From Bifidobacterium myosotis (GTDB lineage: Bacteria > Actinomycetota > Actinomycetes > Actinomycetales > Bifidobacteriaceae), in contig NZ_MWWW01000004.1 of the NCBI RefSeq assembly GCF_002259745.1, positions 124,001 through 188,000 of the forward strand: 64,000 nucleotides of DNA, read 5' to 3'. Below, in pieces: positions 47,919 to 56,900 of the stretch. Both the position numbers and the translations under genes were made by a program. The first letter of the stretch is position 1. The number at the start of each line of letters is the position of its first letter. The notes under the pieces were generated by a model. It had not been told where the DNA came from and ran no database searches. It saw only the letters and a list, made by a program, of their open reading frames with translations.

Positions 47919-50267
47919 TCACTGACCGCTGTTGGTCTGCCCGCCCTGGTTCTGGGTCTGATTCTGATTGCCGTTCTGGTTGGCTTCCGGAGTCGTCGTG
48001 GTGCCTCCGGTCTGGTTGCCCTGGCTCTCGGTCTGATTCTGGCCCTGCCCCTGCGTGGTGGACTGGTTGTTGTTCGTGGACTGCTGCGGCACGGTGTACG
48101 CGCGGCCGCCGATGCCGTAGTACTTGCCGGTGGTCGTGTACTTCGAGACCGGCGTTCCATAGTCGTTGTCTATCGGCAGCTGCTTCTTGTCCGCATAGGC
48201 GTTCAGGAAGTTGCGCACGGCAGGCGCCGGAATCATCGAACCATCCCAGACATTGGCGTACACGCCGTTGATGGTCATGTTCGACATGCGGTTGGAGTAC
48301 GGGTTCTGCGCGTCGCCGGCCACGGCGAACGTGGCGATCTGGTTCGGGATGAACGAGCCGCCGGAGATGGCGAGATCGTCGCTGGTACCGGTCTTACCGA
48401 AGGACTTGCGCCCGTTGTTGAGCTGGAACGTGCCGCCGGCACCGTCGGCCCTGACCACGCCTTGGTTCAGCGTGTAGGCGAGCGTCTGGATGATGTCCTT
48501 GTCCACGGCCTGATGGCAGTTGGCGGACGGCACCTTGAGATCGTTGCCATCACGGTCGGTGACCTTCTTCAGCGCGATCGGGTTGCACTGCACGCCGTTG
48601 GAGGCGTACACGGCGTAGATGCTGGCCATGGTGAGCGGGGAGACGTTGACCGAGCCGATCATCATGGACGGCGTGAACTGCGAGGTCTTGTCGATGGTCT
48701 CGCCGGTGGCGGCATCATGGTAGCCCACTTCGGTGGCCGTGTCCGCCACCTTGCACAGCTTCATGATGGTGCCCATCGTGGCTTGTGTGGTGTTGTGGGA
48801 GCGGACCAGACCGAGGAACGGGCTTTCCGGGTTCACGGTGCCGGCGCCCAACGCGTTCTGGACGGACCAGGAGTCGGCGCCGCCGGAGTATCGGTCGCAG
48901 GCGAAGTCGGTGGTCGGATAGTTCGTGGTGGTCTGGAGGTTGTCATTGATCGAATGGCCGGACTCCATCCACGCGATGAGGTTGATCGGCTTCCAGGACG
49001 AGCCGATGGTCCATCCGGAGCCGCCGCCGTCCGCCAAATCAACGGCGAAGTTCTGGCCGGACTTGGTCGGATCGCTATCGGCCGCAGAGGTGGCGTCGTA
49101 GTAACGGTTCAGACCGAAGCCCAGCACCTCGCCGGTGCCCGGTTTGACCGAAGCCATCGCGATTTCCATGCCGCTCGAATCGTTGGGAGCGATGGCGTTG
49201 CGCGCGGCCTCCATCATCTGCGCGTTGGCATCCACATCCAGTGTGGTCACGATCTTCAGGCCGCCCTCCTGCAGCAGCTTGCTGCGTTCGGCGCGGGTCT
49301 TGCCGAATTCCTTGGAGTTCTGGATACGGTGGACCACGAAATCGCAGAAGAAGGCGTAGTCGCCGGTGTCCTGGCAGCCCACGTTGACGCTTTGGGGCTT
49401 GAGCGTGTCCTTGAGCGGGGTGTTGACTGCCTCGTCATACTGCTTCTGGGTGATGAACTGCTGATCGAGCATGAGCTTGAGCACGGTGTCGCGCTGGTTC
49501 TGGCTTGCCTTTTGGTTGGCCTCGATGAGCGGGTCGAACTGGCTCGGGTTCTTGGTGATGGCCGCGATGGTGGCCGACTGCACCACATTGAGGTCCGCGG
49601 CGGAGACGCTGAAGTATCGCTGCGCGGCGGTCTCGACGCCATACGTGTTCACGCCGAACTGGGCGATGTTGAGGTAGCCCTGCAGGATTTCGGGCTTGGA
49701 GTACTTCTTCTCCATCTGCACCGAGATGAGCATCTCGCGCACCTTGCGGGCGATGGTGTCTTCGGTGGCGTGGTACTGGGCGATCGGGTCGTCGTCCTCG
49801 ATGGCCTGCATGAGCAGCACGTTCTTGACGTACTGCTGGGTGAGCGAGGAACCGCCCTGCTGGTCACGGTCAAGCAGATAGGTCTGCACGAAGGCGCGCA
49901 TGACGCCCTGCACGTCCACGCCCGAGTGGGTCCAGAATCGACGGTCCTCACGCGCCACCACCGCCTGCTGCATGGTCTTGGAGATCTTGCTCAGCGGCAC
50001 CACGATGCGGTTCTGGTTGTAGAAGGTGGCGATCACGGTCTTGCCATCGTTCGCATACATGATGGATTTCTGCGGCAGACTGGTCACATCGAAGTCCACG
50101 TTCTCCACCTTGAGCGAGGGGATCACGGCCTTGGCCGCGTTGTTGGCGGCGAACACGCCCGGCACGAACAACACGCTGGCCGCCACGCCGCCGGAGACGG
50201 CGAGCATGACGTAGGCCAGAAGGAGAATGAGCACACGATGGACGGTGAGGGACTTCTTTTTGGGCAT
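47919..50267 (-). CDS. Bifunctional penicillin-binding protein (class A)
   Basis: A 782-residue cell-wall synthase. One N-terminal transmembrane helix (about 11-40), a GT51 glycosyltransferase domain with Glu107 in AREDRRFWTHSG and GGSSLTQQYVKN at 138-149, and a transpeptidase domain with SxxK at Ser423-Lys426 (SSWK), SxN at 490-492 and KTG at 625-627. The last 50 residues are a Gln/Asn/Thr/Gly-rich low-complexity tail, probably extracellular. Regulation may be through a leaderless message: TAGAAT ends 6 nt before the ATG. The tail's DNA is repetitive (CAGAATCAGA words), so length may vary. Confidence 0.94.
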   Translation of the reverse strand: MPKKKSLTVHRVLILLLAYVMLAVSGGVAASVLFVPGVFAANNAAKAVIPSLKVENVDFDVTSLPQKSIMYANDGKTVIATFYNQNRIVVPLSKISKTMQQAVVAREDRRFWTHSGVDVQGVMRAFVQTYLLDRDQQGGSSLTQQYVKNVLLMQAIEDDDPIAQYHATEDTIARKVREMLISVQMEKKYSKPEILQGYLNIAQFGVNTYGVETAAQRYFSVSAADLNVVQSATIAAITKNPSQFDPLIEANQKASQNQRDTVLKLMLDQQFITQKQYDEAVNTPLKDTLKPQSVNVGCQDTGDYAFFCDFVVHRIQNSKEFGKTRAERSKLLQEGGLKIVTTLDVDANAQMMEAARNAIAPNDSSGMEIAMASVKPGTGEVLGFGLNRYYDATSAADSDPTKSGQNFAVDLADGGGSGWTIGSSWKPINLIAWMESGHSINDNLQTTTNYPTTDFACDRYSGGADSWSVQNALGAGTVNPESPFLGLVRSHNTTQATMGTIMKLCKVADTATEVGYHDAATGETIDKTSQFTPSMMIGSVNVSPLTMASIYAVYASNGVQCNPIALKKVTDRDGNDLKVPSANCHQAVDKDIIQTLAYTLNQGVVRADGAGGTFQLNNGRKSFGKTGTSDDLAISGGSFIPNQIATFAVAGDAQNPYSNRMSNMTINGVYANVWDGSMIPAPAVRNFLNAYADKKQLPIDNDYGTPVSKYTTTGKYYGIGGRAYTVPQQSTNNNQSTTQGQGQNQTESQGNQTGGTTTTPEANQNGNQNQTQNQGGQTNSGQ

Positions 50268-50273
50268 GCGGCC

Positions 50274-50279
50274 ATTCTA
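50274..50279 (-). promoter_or_regulatory. -10 box of a probable leaderless PBP transcript
   Basis: TAGAAT on the minus strand is separated from the ATG by 6 nt (GGCCGC) with no ribosome-binding site. No good -35 box is seen. Confidence 0.45.
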
Positions 50280-50413
50280 AAGGGGCCGCCCTACCAACCG
50301 CCCGCCACCACCACGGGCGCGGGCATATCATCACAAGAACCGCACTAGCGTAAGATTCGCTGAATATCCGCCGAATATGTCGCGGAGGGCTTAGTGATCC
50401 GTCTCACTAATAT

Positions 50414-50466
50414 CTGTCTCTTCCCCAGTCAGCTTCACTGCCAGCCCATCTCATCAGAGGGAGCCA
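50414..50466. repeat. Degenerate CCCCTC hairpin repeat
   Basis: TCAGCTTCACTG, CCCATCTCATCAGAGGGAGCC: a decayed copy of the dispersed family, located between the PBP start and the end of the Crp-type gene. Confidence 0.45.
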
Positions 50467-50509
50467 ACACCGCTCAGACAATGACGAAACAAACCGCTAT
50501 GCCGCGATG

Positions 50510-51229
50510 CTATCGCCGCGAGCGCCGGATGAGCATGCCGGGCTGGAAGATGATGATGGAGCGTCCGTCGCGCGCGATCCAGCCACGGTTCGAGAAGTCC
50601 ATGAGCGCCTTATTCACCGTCTCGCGACTCGATCCCACCAGCTGCGCGAGCTCCTCCTGCGTCAGATCGTGCGGGACCTTGAGTCCCTGCTCCACCGGCT
50701 CACCGAATCGCGAACCGAGATTGAGCAACGTCTTGGCCAGACGTGCGGGCACGTCCATGAACACCAGATCGGAGATCCGCTCGTTGTTGGCGCGCTGGCG
50801 GTTGGCCATGACCTGCAGCATGTCGATGGCCACGCGGGGATGCTCGTCCAGCCATGCGAACAGGGCGTCATGCTCGAGCCAGGCCACGCGGGTGCCGTGA
50901 CTCATGGCCACCGCCGAGGCGGTGCGCGGGCCGCCGTGCGGGTCGAACACCGGAATCTCGCCCAGCACCTCACCGGGCGCATGGATGGACAGCAGCTGCA
51001 CACGATCGTCGGACGACGTGCGAATCAGTTTCACCCGCCCCTGTTCGAGCAGGTACATACGGTGGTCGGTGTCGCCCTCGGAGAAGATGTAATCGCCCTT
51101 GTCGTATGCCGCACGCCGCAGATGCGGCAACAGCTCCTCGGCTTCGGTGGGTGACACCTGCTTGAACAGCGCCGTGTGCAACAGGATGTTCTCCTCGTCG
51201 GCAAACGCATTGGGCGTATTCAAGCTCAT
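50510..51229 (-). CDS. Crp/Fnr-family transcriptional regulator
   Basis: 239 residues. The N-terminal cyclic-nucleotide-binding beta-barrel (about 15-130) contains GDYIFSEGDTDHRMYLLEQG and PGEVLGEIPVFDPHGGPRTASA, the phosphate-binding cassette. The C-terminal winged helix reads LTQEELAQLVGSSRETVNKAL. It lacks an Fnr Cys cluster, so cAMP-type or ligand-free action as in GlxR/Crp is likelier. AAGGAT precedes the ATG. It is one of the general regulators of actinobacteria; targets are not visible here. Confidence 0.9.
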   Translation of the reverse strand: MSLNTPNAFADEENILLHTALFKQVSPTEAEELLPHLRRAAYDKGDYIFSEGDTDHRMYLLEQGRVKLIRTSSDDRVQLLSIHAPGEVLGEIPVFDPHGGPRTASAVAMSHGTRVAWLEHDALFAWLDEHPRVAIDMLQVMANRQRANNERISDLVFMDVPARLAKTLLNLGSRFGEPVEQGLKVPHDLTQEELAQLVGSSRETVNKALMDFSNRGWIARDGRSIIIFQPGMLIRRSRR

Positions 51230-51338
51230 TACACCATCCTTGCCTTCACTCCGGGATCCAGGGCCGTCTTCGGCCGTCCGTCATATTGTAGCGCGCCGTC
51301 GCTGGTTTCTCCCGAGACGTTCACCCTGCGGTGCAAGG

Positions 51339-52910
51339 TCACGCGAACCATGCCAGCAAATGGTCGATGATCGCCTCGCGACTCAGTCCGGTCTGGCTTC
51401 TGAGCGGGTCAACGCGTTTGACCGCCGACTTCACCGCCTTGTCGGACATCTTCTCACGACTGGTGTTGAGCACGGCGCCCATCTTCGCCGCATCGATGTC
51501 GTACGCCATGGTCACATGGTGCAGCACCGCGCCCGCGCCGCGCCCGCGCCCGAAACCGCTACCGGCATCCTCGGCAGAGCCTCTGGCATCGACGTCTGCC
51601 GTCACCGCTGCCGCGCCGGCCCTACCCGTATCGACCGGGAATCGTCGCTGTGCCGCGCCGCCGATCTTGCCGTATTGCGAGGCGATGTCGTTGAGTCCGG
51701 CGAACCGCACGTCCAGTCCCAGTCCGCGCAGGGATTCGACCAGCCACCAATCGCACAGCCGGTACGACTCCTCGATGCTGACGCCCCGTACGAAATCCAG
51801 CGGCGCATACAGGGAATAGGTGATGGTGTTGCCGGGTTCGATGAACATCGCCCCGCCGCCGGTGCAGCGCCGCACCACATCAAAGCCGTATCGTTCGGCG
51901 ACGTCCAGATTGACCTCGTCCGGGGCGGACTGGAACCGTCCGATCACCACCGCGGGCCCCGCCCACTCCCACAGACGCAAGGTGGGGCGGCGTTCCCCCG
52001 CCGCGACCTCGCGCGCCCAGGTCTCGTCAATCGCCATCTGTTCGGCGGGCATGCGCGGGGTGTCATGGACCACGACGAGATTCCGCCGCAGCGAATCCCA
52101 GCGGGCGCGGTATTCCTCGGGATGACACCCCTCGGTATGGCCCAATCCCTTGGGATTGCATTCCCCGGTATGGCCCAATCCCCCGGCTTGGCCCGGCGCG
52201 ACGTCCGGGGAATCCCCCTGTGACGAATCGGCGACCGCGTCCGGCGAGTTCCGCTCGAAAAGAGCGACGGAATCCCCCTGTGACGGATTGACGGAGGCCC
52301 TTTCCTGCACAGGCTGCCGATGCCGAACCGACTCCCCGCACAGCCTCCTGATGGATTCGCCTCGATACTTCCGGGAGTCATCCGATTGCTCTGTGCCGCC
52401 GGCGTGAAGTCCGGCAAGAGCGCGCTCGTAGGCGGTTTCGATAGCGTCGGCATCGGTGCCGACCAGACGGGCATCGGGATGGGCGTCCAACGCAGCTCGA
52501 ACCGGGCGACCGTGAACCAAGGCCAGTTCGATGTCATGCAGCAGCGCCTCGGATTCGGCATCCGACGCCGCTTCCACAAAGAAATCGCCGTCCACGCGGC
52601 AGGATTCCACGACGGCACCGACTGGAGTACCGACGCGGGCGCCGGCACCGCGCGCGATATCATCGCTATTCGCCGCGGCATTGTCAGCCACGGTGCCACC
52701 AGCTACGGTCCCACCAGCCGTGGGTCCATCCGTCATGGTGCCATCAGCAACGACCCCACCAACTGCGGTGCCATTCGCCGCGGCATCATCAGCCACAGCA
52801 CCATCTGCTGCGGCACCATCCGCCATGGCGTAATCAGCCAGCACCACGGTCACCGCCACCAGTTTGCCGCCCGGAGTCTTGTATTCGCCGCGTCCGATCA
52901 TCCCGCTCAT
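51339..52910 (-). CDS. lplA: Lipoate-protein ligase with N-terminal accessory domain and hypervariable linkers
   Basis: About 523 residues. The C-terminal 240 residues are the catalytic lipoate/biotin-ligase fold (RRCTGGGAMFIEPGNTITYS; the lysine loop YGKIGGAAQRR). The N-terminus (GEYKTPGGKLVAVTVVL ... GDFFVEAASDAESEALLHDI) is the LplA accessory domain, placed before instead of after the catalytic domain. Two linkers are repetitive: an ADG(A/T)xA-type run of about 55 residues inside the accessory domain, and SQGDS/GLGHT repeats between the domains; both mirror DNA repeats. It can charge the GcvH protein encoded 5 kb away. The start (52910) is uncertain; 52982 is possible. Confidence 0.82.
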   Translation of the reverse strand: MSGMIGRGEYKTPGGKLVAVTVVLADYAMADGAAADGAVADDAAANGTAVGGVVADGTMTDGPTAGGTVAGGTVADNAAANSDDIARGAGARVGTPVGAVVESCRVDGDFFVEAASDAESEALLHDIELALVHGRPVRAALDAHPDARLVGTDADAIETAYERALAGLHAGGTEQSDDSRKYRGESIRRLCGESVRHRQPVQERASVNPSQGDSVALFERNSPDAVADSSQGDSPDVAPGQAGGLGHTGECNPKGLGHTEGCHPEEYRARWDSLRRNLVVVHDTPRMPAEQMAIDETWAREVAAGERRPTLRLWEWAGPAVVIGRFQSAPDEVNLDVAERYGFDVVRRCTGGGAMFIEPGNTITYSLYAPLDFVRGVSIEESYRLCDWWLVESLRGLGLDVRFAGLNDIASQYGKIGGAAQRRFPVDTGRAGAAAVTADVDARGSAEDAGSGFGRGRGAGAVLHHVTMAYDIDAAKMGAVLNTSREKMSDKAVKSAVKRVDPLRSQTGLSREAIIDHLLAWFA

Positions 52911-53016
52911 TCCATCACCATAACCCAATCCCCGGGATGGTGATTGATCATCAACCCGCTTCCCGGGATTGATCATCGGCAAATCATCGACCCGGGCGCC
53001 CGCGACGTCGTTGCGT

Positions 53017-53126
53017 GGGACGAAACGTAAGTCAGCGACGATGCCATGTTACGTTTCGTCCCGTTTTACCTATAAAAAGTGGGACGAAACGTAACACTAT
53101 GACCGTTGAAAGTTACGTTTCGTCCC
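53017..53126 (-). repeat. 110-bp double-hairpin repeat element, copy 2 (inverted)
   Basis: Arms GGGACGAAACGTAA at 53017, TTACGTTTCGTCCC at 53049, GGGACGAAACGTAA at 53081 and TTACGTTTCGTCCC at 53113: the same 14-bp arms and 18-bp spacers (32-bp period) as copy 1 at 23492-23601, read from the other strand. All arm pairs are perfect here. It lies between leuB and the lipoate ligase gene, both on the minus strand. Confidence 0.85.
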
Positions 53127-53189
53127 ACTTGAGCCCCGTGGATGCTTGTGCGAACCTCCACAGACGTCGCGCAGACCTCGCTCGGACGC

Positions 53190-54221
53190 TCAGATGCGGG
53201 CGAGGATGTCGCGGCCGACCTCGTCAGTGCTGCGGACCGTGGAGCCGAGCTCGGCGATGTCCGCCTCGACCGCGGCGTGGATCTTCTTGGCCGCATCGTC
53301 GAACCCGAGGTGTTCGAGCAGCATCGCGGCGGAGAGGATGGCGGCGGTCGGGTTGGCCTTGTTCTGTCCGGCGATGTCCGGCGCGGAGCCATGAATCGGC
53401 TCGAACATGGACGGATACTCGTCGGAGGCGTTGATGCAGCCGGAGGCGGAGTAGCCCACGCCGCCCACCACTGCGCCGGCCTCATCGGTGATGATGTCGC
53501 CGAAGAGGTTGTCCGTGAGGATCACGTCGAAGCGGGACGGGTCGGACACCAGGAAGATGGTGGTCGCGTCGATGTGCAGGTAGTCGTGGGAGACCTCCGG
53601 GTATTCCTCGGCCACCTTATCCACGATGCGCTGCCACATGTCGCCGGCGTTGATCAGCACGTTCTTCTTGTGCACGAGCGTGACGTGCTTGCGGCGCTTC
53701 ATGGCCAGCTTGAACGCGTAGCGCACCACGCGCTCCACGCCATACGCGGTGTTGATGGACACCTCGGTGGCCACCTCCTGTGGGGTGCCGCGACGGACCG
53801 CTCCGCCGGCGCCGCAGTACAGGCCTTCGGTGCCCTCGCGCACCACCACGAAGTCGATGTCGCCCGGGTTGGCGAGCGGCGAGGTCACGCCCTTGTACAG
53901 CTTGGAGGGACGCAGGTTCACGTACTGGTCCAGATCGAAGCGGAGCTTCAGGAGCAGACCGCGCTCGAGGATGCCGGCCTTGATACGCGGGTCGCCCACG
54001 GCGCCGAGCAGAATCGCGTCGTTGGCCTTGATGCGCTCCTCTTCCTCTTCGGGGAGGATGGCACCGTCGCGCAGATAGCGCTCGGCGCCCAAGTCGAAGT
54101 GCTCGTATTCGAAATCAGCCACGCCCTGAGCGGCCTTTTCCAAGGCCTTCTGCGCCCACGGGGTGACTTCCTTGCCAATGCCGTCGCCGGGGATGACGGC
54201 GATTTTATATGTCTTTGCCAT
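53190..54221 (-). CDS. leuB: 3-isopropylmalate dehydrogenase
   Basis: A 343-residue NAD-dependent decarboxylating dehydrogenase of leucine synthesis. The start is [19 protein letters not shown]. The metal/substrate site reads [18 protein letters not shown] and the cofactor site [24 protein letters not shown] precedes the ATG at 54221; a longer frame upstream lacks a site. The length and the [11 protein letters not shown] segment fit the actinobacterial type. It stands alone, without leuCD nearby. Confidence 0.95.
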   Translation of the reverse strand: MAKTYKIAVIPGDGIGKEVTPWAQKALEKAAQGVADFEYEHFDLGAERYLRDGAILPEEEEERIKANDAILLGAVGDPRIKAGILERGLLLKLRFDLDQYVNLRPSKLYKGVTSPLANPGDIDFVVVREGTEGLYCGAGGAVRRGTPQEVATEVSINTAYGVERVVRYAFKLAMKRRKHVTLVHKKNVLINAGDMWQRIVDKVAEEYPEVSHDYLHIDATTIFLVSDPSRFDVILTDNLFGDIITDEAGAVVGGVGYSASGCINASDEYPSMFEPIHGSAPDIAGQNKANPTAAILSAAMLLEHLGFDDAAKKIHAAVEADIAELGSTVRSTDEVGRDILARI

Positions 54222-54344
54222 AGCTTCTGGAGCGTACTCGCGCGCCCACAAGCCGGTTATCATCCGCTCAGCTGGTGGACACGCCACCCCGGCTCCTATC
54301 ACACGCGGAGCCGGGAATACAGGCGACGAGTCGAGGCGCGAGGG

Positions 54345-56801
54345 CTACCGCGCCAGATGCATCACGTCCATGCACCAGGCGTTCTCGTAGGAGACCTCCT
54401 CCCACTGCTTGTACCGTCCGGAGATACCGCCATGACCAGCCTCGACCTCGATCTTGGCCACAGCGTCCACGCCGGCGGCCTGCAGCCGGGCCAGCCATTT
54501 GAGCGGCTCGACGTACAGCACGCGCGTGTCGTTCATCGACGTGGTGATGAAGATGCGCGGGAAATCCGCGGCGTCGGCCACGGTGAGCGGCGCGTTCTCA
54601 TACGGCGTGTACGACTTCATGTACCGGTACACCTCGGGGTCGTGCAGCGGATCGCCCCACTCGTCCCATTCGGTCACGGTCAACGGCAGGTCCGGATCGA
54701 GTATCGAGGTGAGCGCGTCCACGAACGGCACATCCGCCTCGATGCCGGCGTAGCATTCGGGCGCCATGTTCGCCACCGCGCCCATGAGCAGGCCTCCGGC
54801 CGAGCCGCCGTTGGCCACCGTGCGCCGGGGATCGGCCAGATGGGCCTCCTCAAGCGCGCGCGTGGCGTCCACGAAGTCCTCGAACGAATGCTTCTTGTTG
54901 AGCCGCCGTCCCTGTTCGTACCAGGCACGGCCCATTTCGCCGCCGCCGCGGATATGAGGCACGGCGTACAGCACGCCACGATCGAGCATGCTCAAACGCG
55001 AGACCGAGAAGCCCGGGTCCGAGGAAATCTCGTACGCACCGTATCCGGTGATGAACATCGGGGAATCCTGCGCGGGGAAGTCCCGGTGCCACACCAGCGA
55101 GACCGGGATGCGTTCGCCGTCCCGTGCGGTGATCCACACCCGCCGCTCCATGTAATCGCGCGGGTCGAAGTCGCCTAGAACGGTGGCTCGTTTGAGCAGC
55201 GTGTCCTGCCCGGTGACCGGGTCGATCTCATGCAGCTCGCCGGGACGGGTGTAGCTGGCGAAGGAGTAGCGCATGCGCGGCGCGTCATAGGACGGGTTGC
55301 CGCCGGTGCCGATGGTGTAGAGCCGTCGGGTCTCGCCAGGCAGATGGTCGTCGCTGGCGCCGTCCGAGGAGGAGGTGTGGTCGGCGGGGCGCACACCGTC
55401 AGCCCCCGTCCACAACGTCTCGCCGTGGTCGCCGGTCTCGTCGGCTCGATCGGCGGCGACCATGTCCCAGTCGTTCTCGAGCGGCGGCGGCAGCAGTTCG
55501 ACGAACCTCCAGGGCCGCTCGGCCAGGAAATCGGCGGCGGCATCGGTCTTGGTCATGTACGCCACATGCGCCTGACCGTCCGACCGGTAGCTCAGGGTGA
55601 CGAAATGGCGGTGCAGCCCAATGCCCTCGATGCCCAGTCCGTGCGCCCCCTGCAGGATAGCCGGGTTGACGGGATCGAAGTAGGCCTCGGTGATCGGACG
55701 GTCCGGCTCGCCGTGTTCGCATCCGTAGGGTGAGCCTGCGGCCACGCACACGCCTTCGCCCAGCCGATACGGCGGCTCATGGTCTCGCATGTCGATGACG
55801 TCGATCTCGAAGTTCGGATTGGAGGCGTTGTGATAGACGACGGCGAGCGGCACGTCCTCGCCGTGCTCCCCCGCGCCCTCGAAGCAGGCGAAGCTCACGT
55901 CGTATTCGACGTCCTGCTGCCGGGGGATGAACGCCTGGAACTCGCCTTCCGGGGTCGTCACCGGCAGCATGAGCACTTCGGTGGTGGTTTTGGAGCCGGT
56001 GCCGATGACGATGCTGCGTTCGTCGAAGCTGATGCCGACACCCACCCAGAACCGTTCGTCCTGCTCGCGGTACACGCACACGTCCGCATCCGTCGGCGTG
56101 CCCACCTGATGACGCCAAATCGCGCAGGGACGCCAGGAATCATCCAGTTCGACCCAGAACACCCACTTGCCGTCGGGGGTGAAGGACGCGCCCCCGATAC
56201 CGTCGAACCGCTCGGGCAGCTCGACCGGACCACCGTCCTCGGTGCGGGATGCGAGGTCGCGGATGCGGAAGTCGTAGCGCTCGTCGCCCTTCACGTCCAC
56301 GCCGTACAACAGCCACCGGCCGTCATGGCTCAGGTCCAAGCCGCCGAGGCGGAAGAAGTCATGCCCCTCGGATTCGACGTTCGCGTCGAAGACGATCTGT
56401 TCGCCGGGCATGGAACCAGGCGCGCCCTGCGGATCGACTACGGGCGGGTCCCAATCGTCGGCGCCGCGCACGGGCATGCGGCACTGCACGCCGTACTGCT
56501 TGCCCTGTTGGGTGCGGGTGAAATACCAGTAGTCGTTGACGCGCGTGGGCACCGACATGTCGGTCTCCTCCACATGCGCCTTGAGCTCCTCGAACAGCGT
56601 GTGCCGGAAGCCCTCCAAATGCGCCATGCGCCGGTCGCAGTAGCGGTTCTCCGCGGCCACGTAGTCCTGGACCGCCGCGGACTCCTTGTCACGCAACCAT
56701 TCGTAATCGTCCTCGAACACATCGCCGTGGAATTCCCGGCGTGTGGGCTCGCGTTTGGCCACCGGCGGCATCGCGGCCGTCTCGTTCATGCTTTCAGTCA
56801 T
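54345..56801 (-). CDS. ptrB: Prolyl oligopeptidase family serine peptidase (protease II-like)
   Basis: About 818 residues. An N-terminal seven-bladed propeller (about 70-520) gates a C-terminal alpha/beta-hydrolase domain. The nucleophile is Ser667 in NGGSAGGLLMG; the Asp is in MNDTRVLYVEP and the His in EAGHGGISGRYKQWEE. The clan S9A protease II (OpdB) group cleaves after basic residues in short peptides; the SWRP-type entry MERRVWITARDGERIPVSLVWH fits. Cytoplasmic. TATAAT ends 7 nt before the chosen ATG, without a ribosome-binding site, so the message may be leaderless. It is followed on the same strand by leuB 123 bp later. Confidence 0.9.
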   Translation of the reverse strand: MTESMNETAAMPPVAKREPTRREFHGDVFEDDYEWLRDKESAAVQDYVAAENRYCDRRMAHLEGFRHTLFEELKAHVEETDMSVPTRVNDYWYFTRTQQGKQYGVQCRMPVRGADDWDPPVVDPQGAPGSMPGEQIVFDANVESEGHDFFRLGGLDLSHDGRWLLYGVDVKGDERYDFRIRDLASRTEDGGPVELPERFDGIGGASFTPDGKWVFWVELDDSWRPCAIWRHQVGTPTDADVCVYREQDERFWVGVGISFDERSIVIGTGSKTTTEVLMLPVTTPEGEFQAFIPRQQDVEYDVSFACFEGAGEHGEDVPLAVVYHNASNPNFEIDVIDMRDHEPPYRLGEGVCVAAGSPYGCEHGEPDRPITEAYFDPVNPAILQGAHGLGIEGIGLHRHFVTLSYRSDGQAHVAYMTKTDAAADFLAERPWRFVELLPPPLENDWDMVAADRADETGDHGETLWTGADGVRPADHTSSSDGASDDHLPGETRRLYTIGTGGNPSYDAPRMRYSFASYTRPGELHEIDPVTGQDTLLKRATVLGDFDPRDYMERRVWITARDGERIPVSLVWHRDFPAQDSPMFITGYGAYEISSDPGFSVSRLSMLDRGVLYAVPHIRGGGEMGRAWYEQGRRLNKKHSFEDFVDATRALEEAHLADPRRTVANGGSAGGLLMGAVANMAPECYAGIEADVPFVDALTSILDPDLPLTVTEWDEWGDPLHDPEVYRYMKSYTPYENAPLTVADAADFPRIFITTSMNDTRVLYVEPLKWLARLQAAGVDAVAKIEVEAGHGGISGRYKQWEEVSYENAWCMDVMHLAR

Positions 56802-56808
56802 GGAGGCG

Positions 56809-56814
56809 ATTATA
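56809..56814 (-). promoter_or_regulatory. -10 box of a probable leaderless ptrB transcript
   Basis: TATAAT on the minus strand, 7 nt before ATG at 56801. It is a full-consensus -10 in a GC-rich setting. Confidence 0.5.
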
Positions 56815-56900
56815 GGCGTGGCTCCCGGCATCGCGGGCCATCCGTGCGGCCCCGTGCGGCCGATGGGTGGCCGACGGTCAGCCGCTGGGCGGCCGGACGC

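Noticed and set aside
51339-52982. Start of the lipoate ligase at 52982
   Set aside because: The first 24 residues mirror short DNA repeats; 52910 gives a start just before the accessory domain, though not certain.
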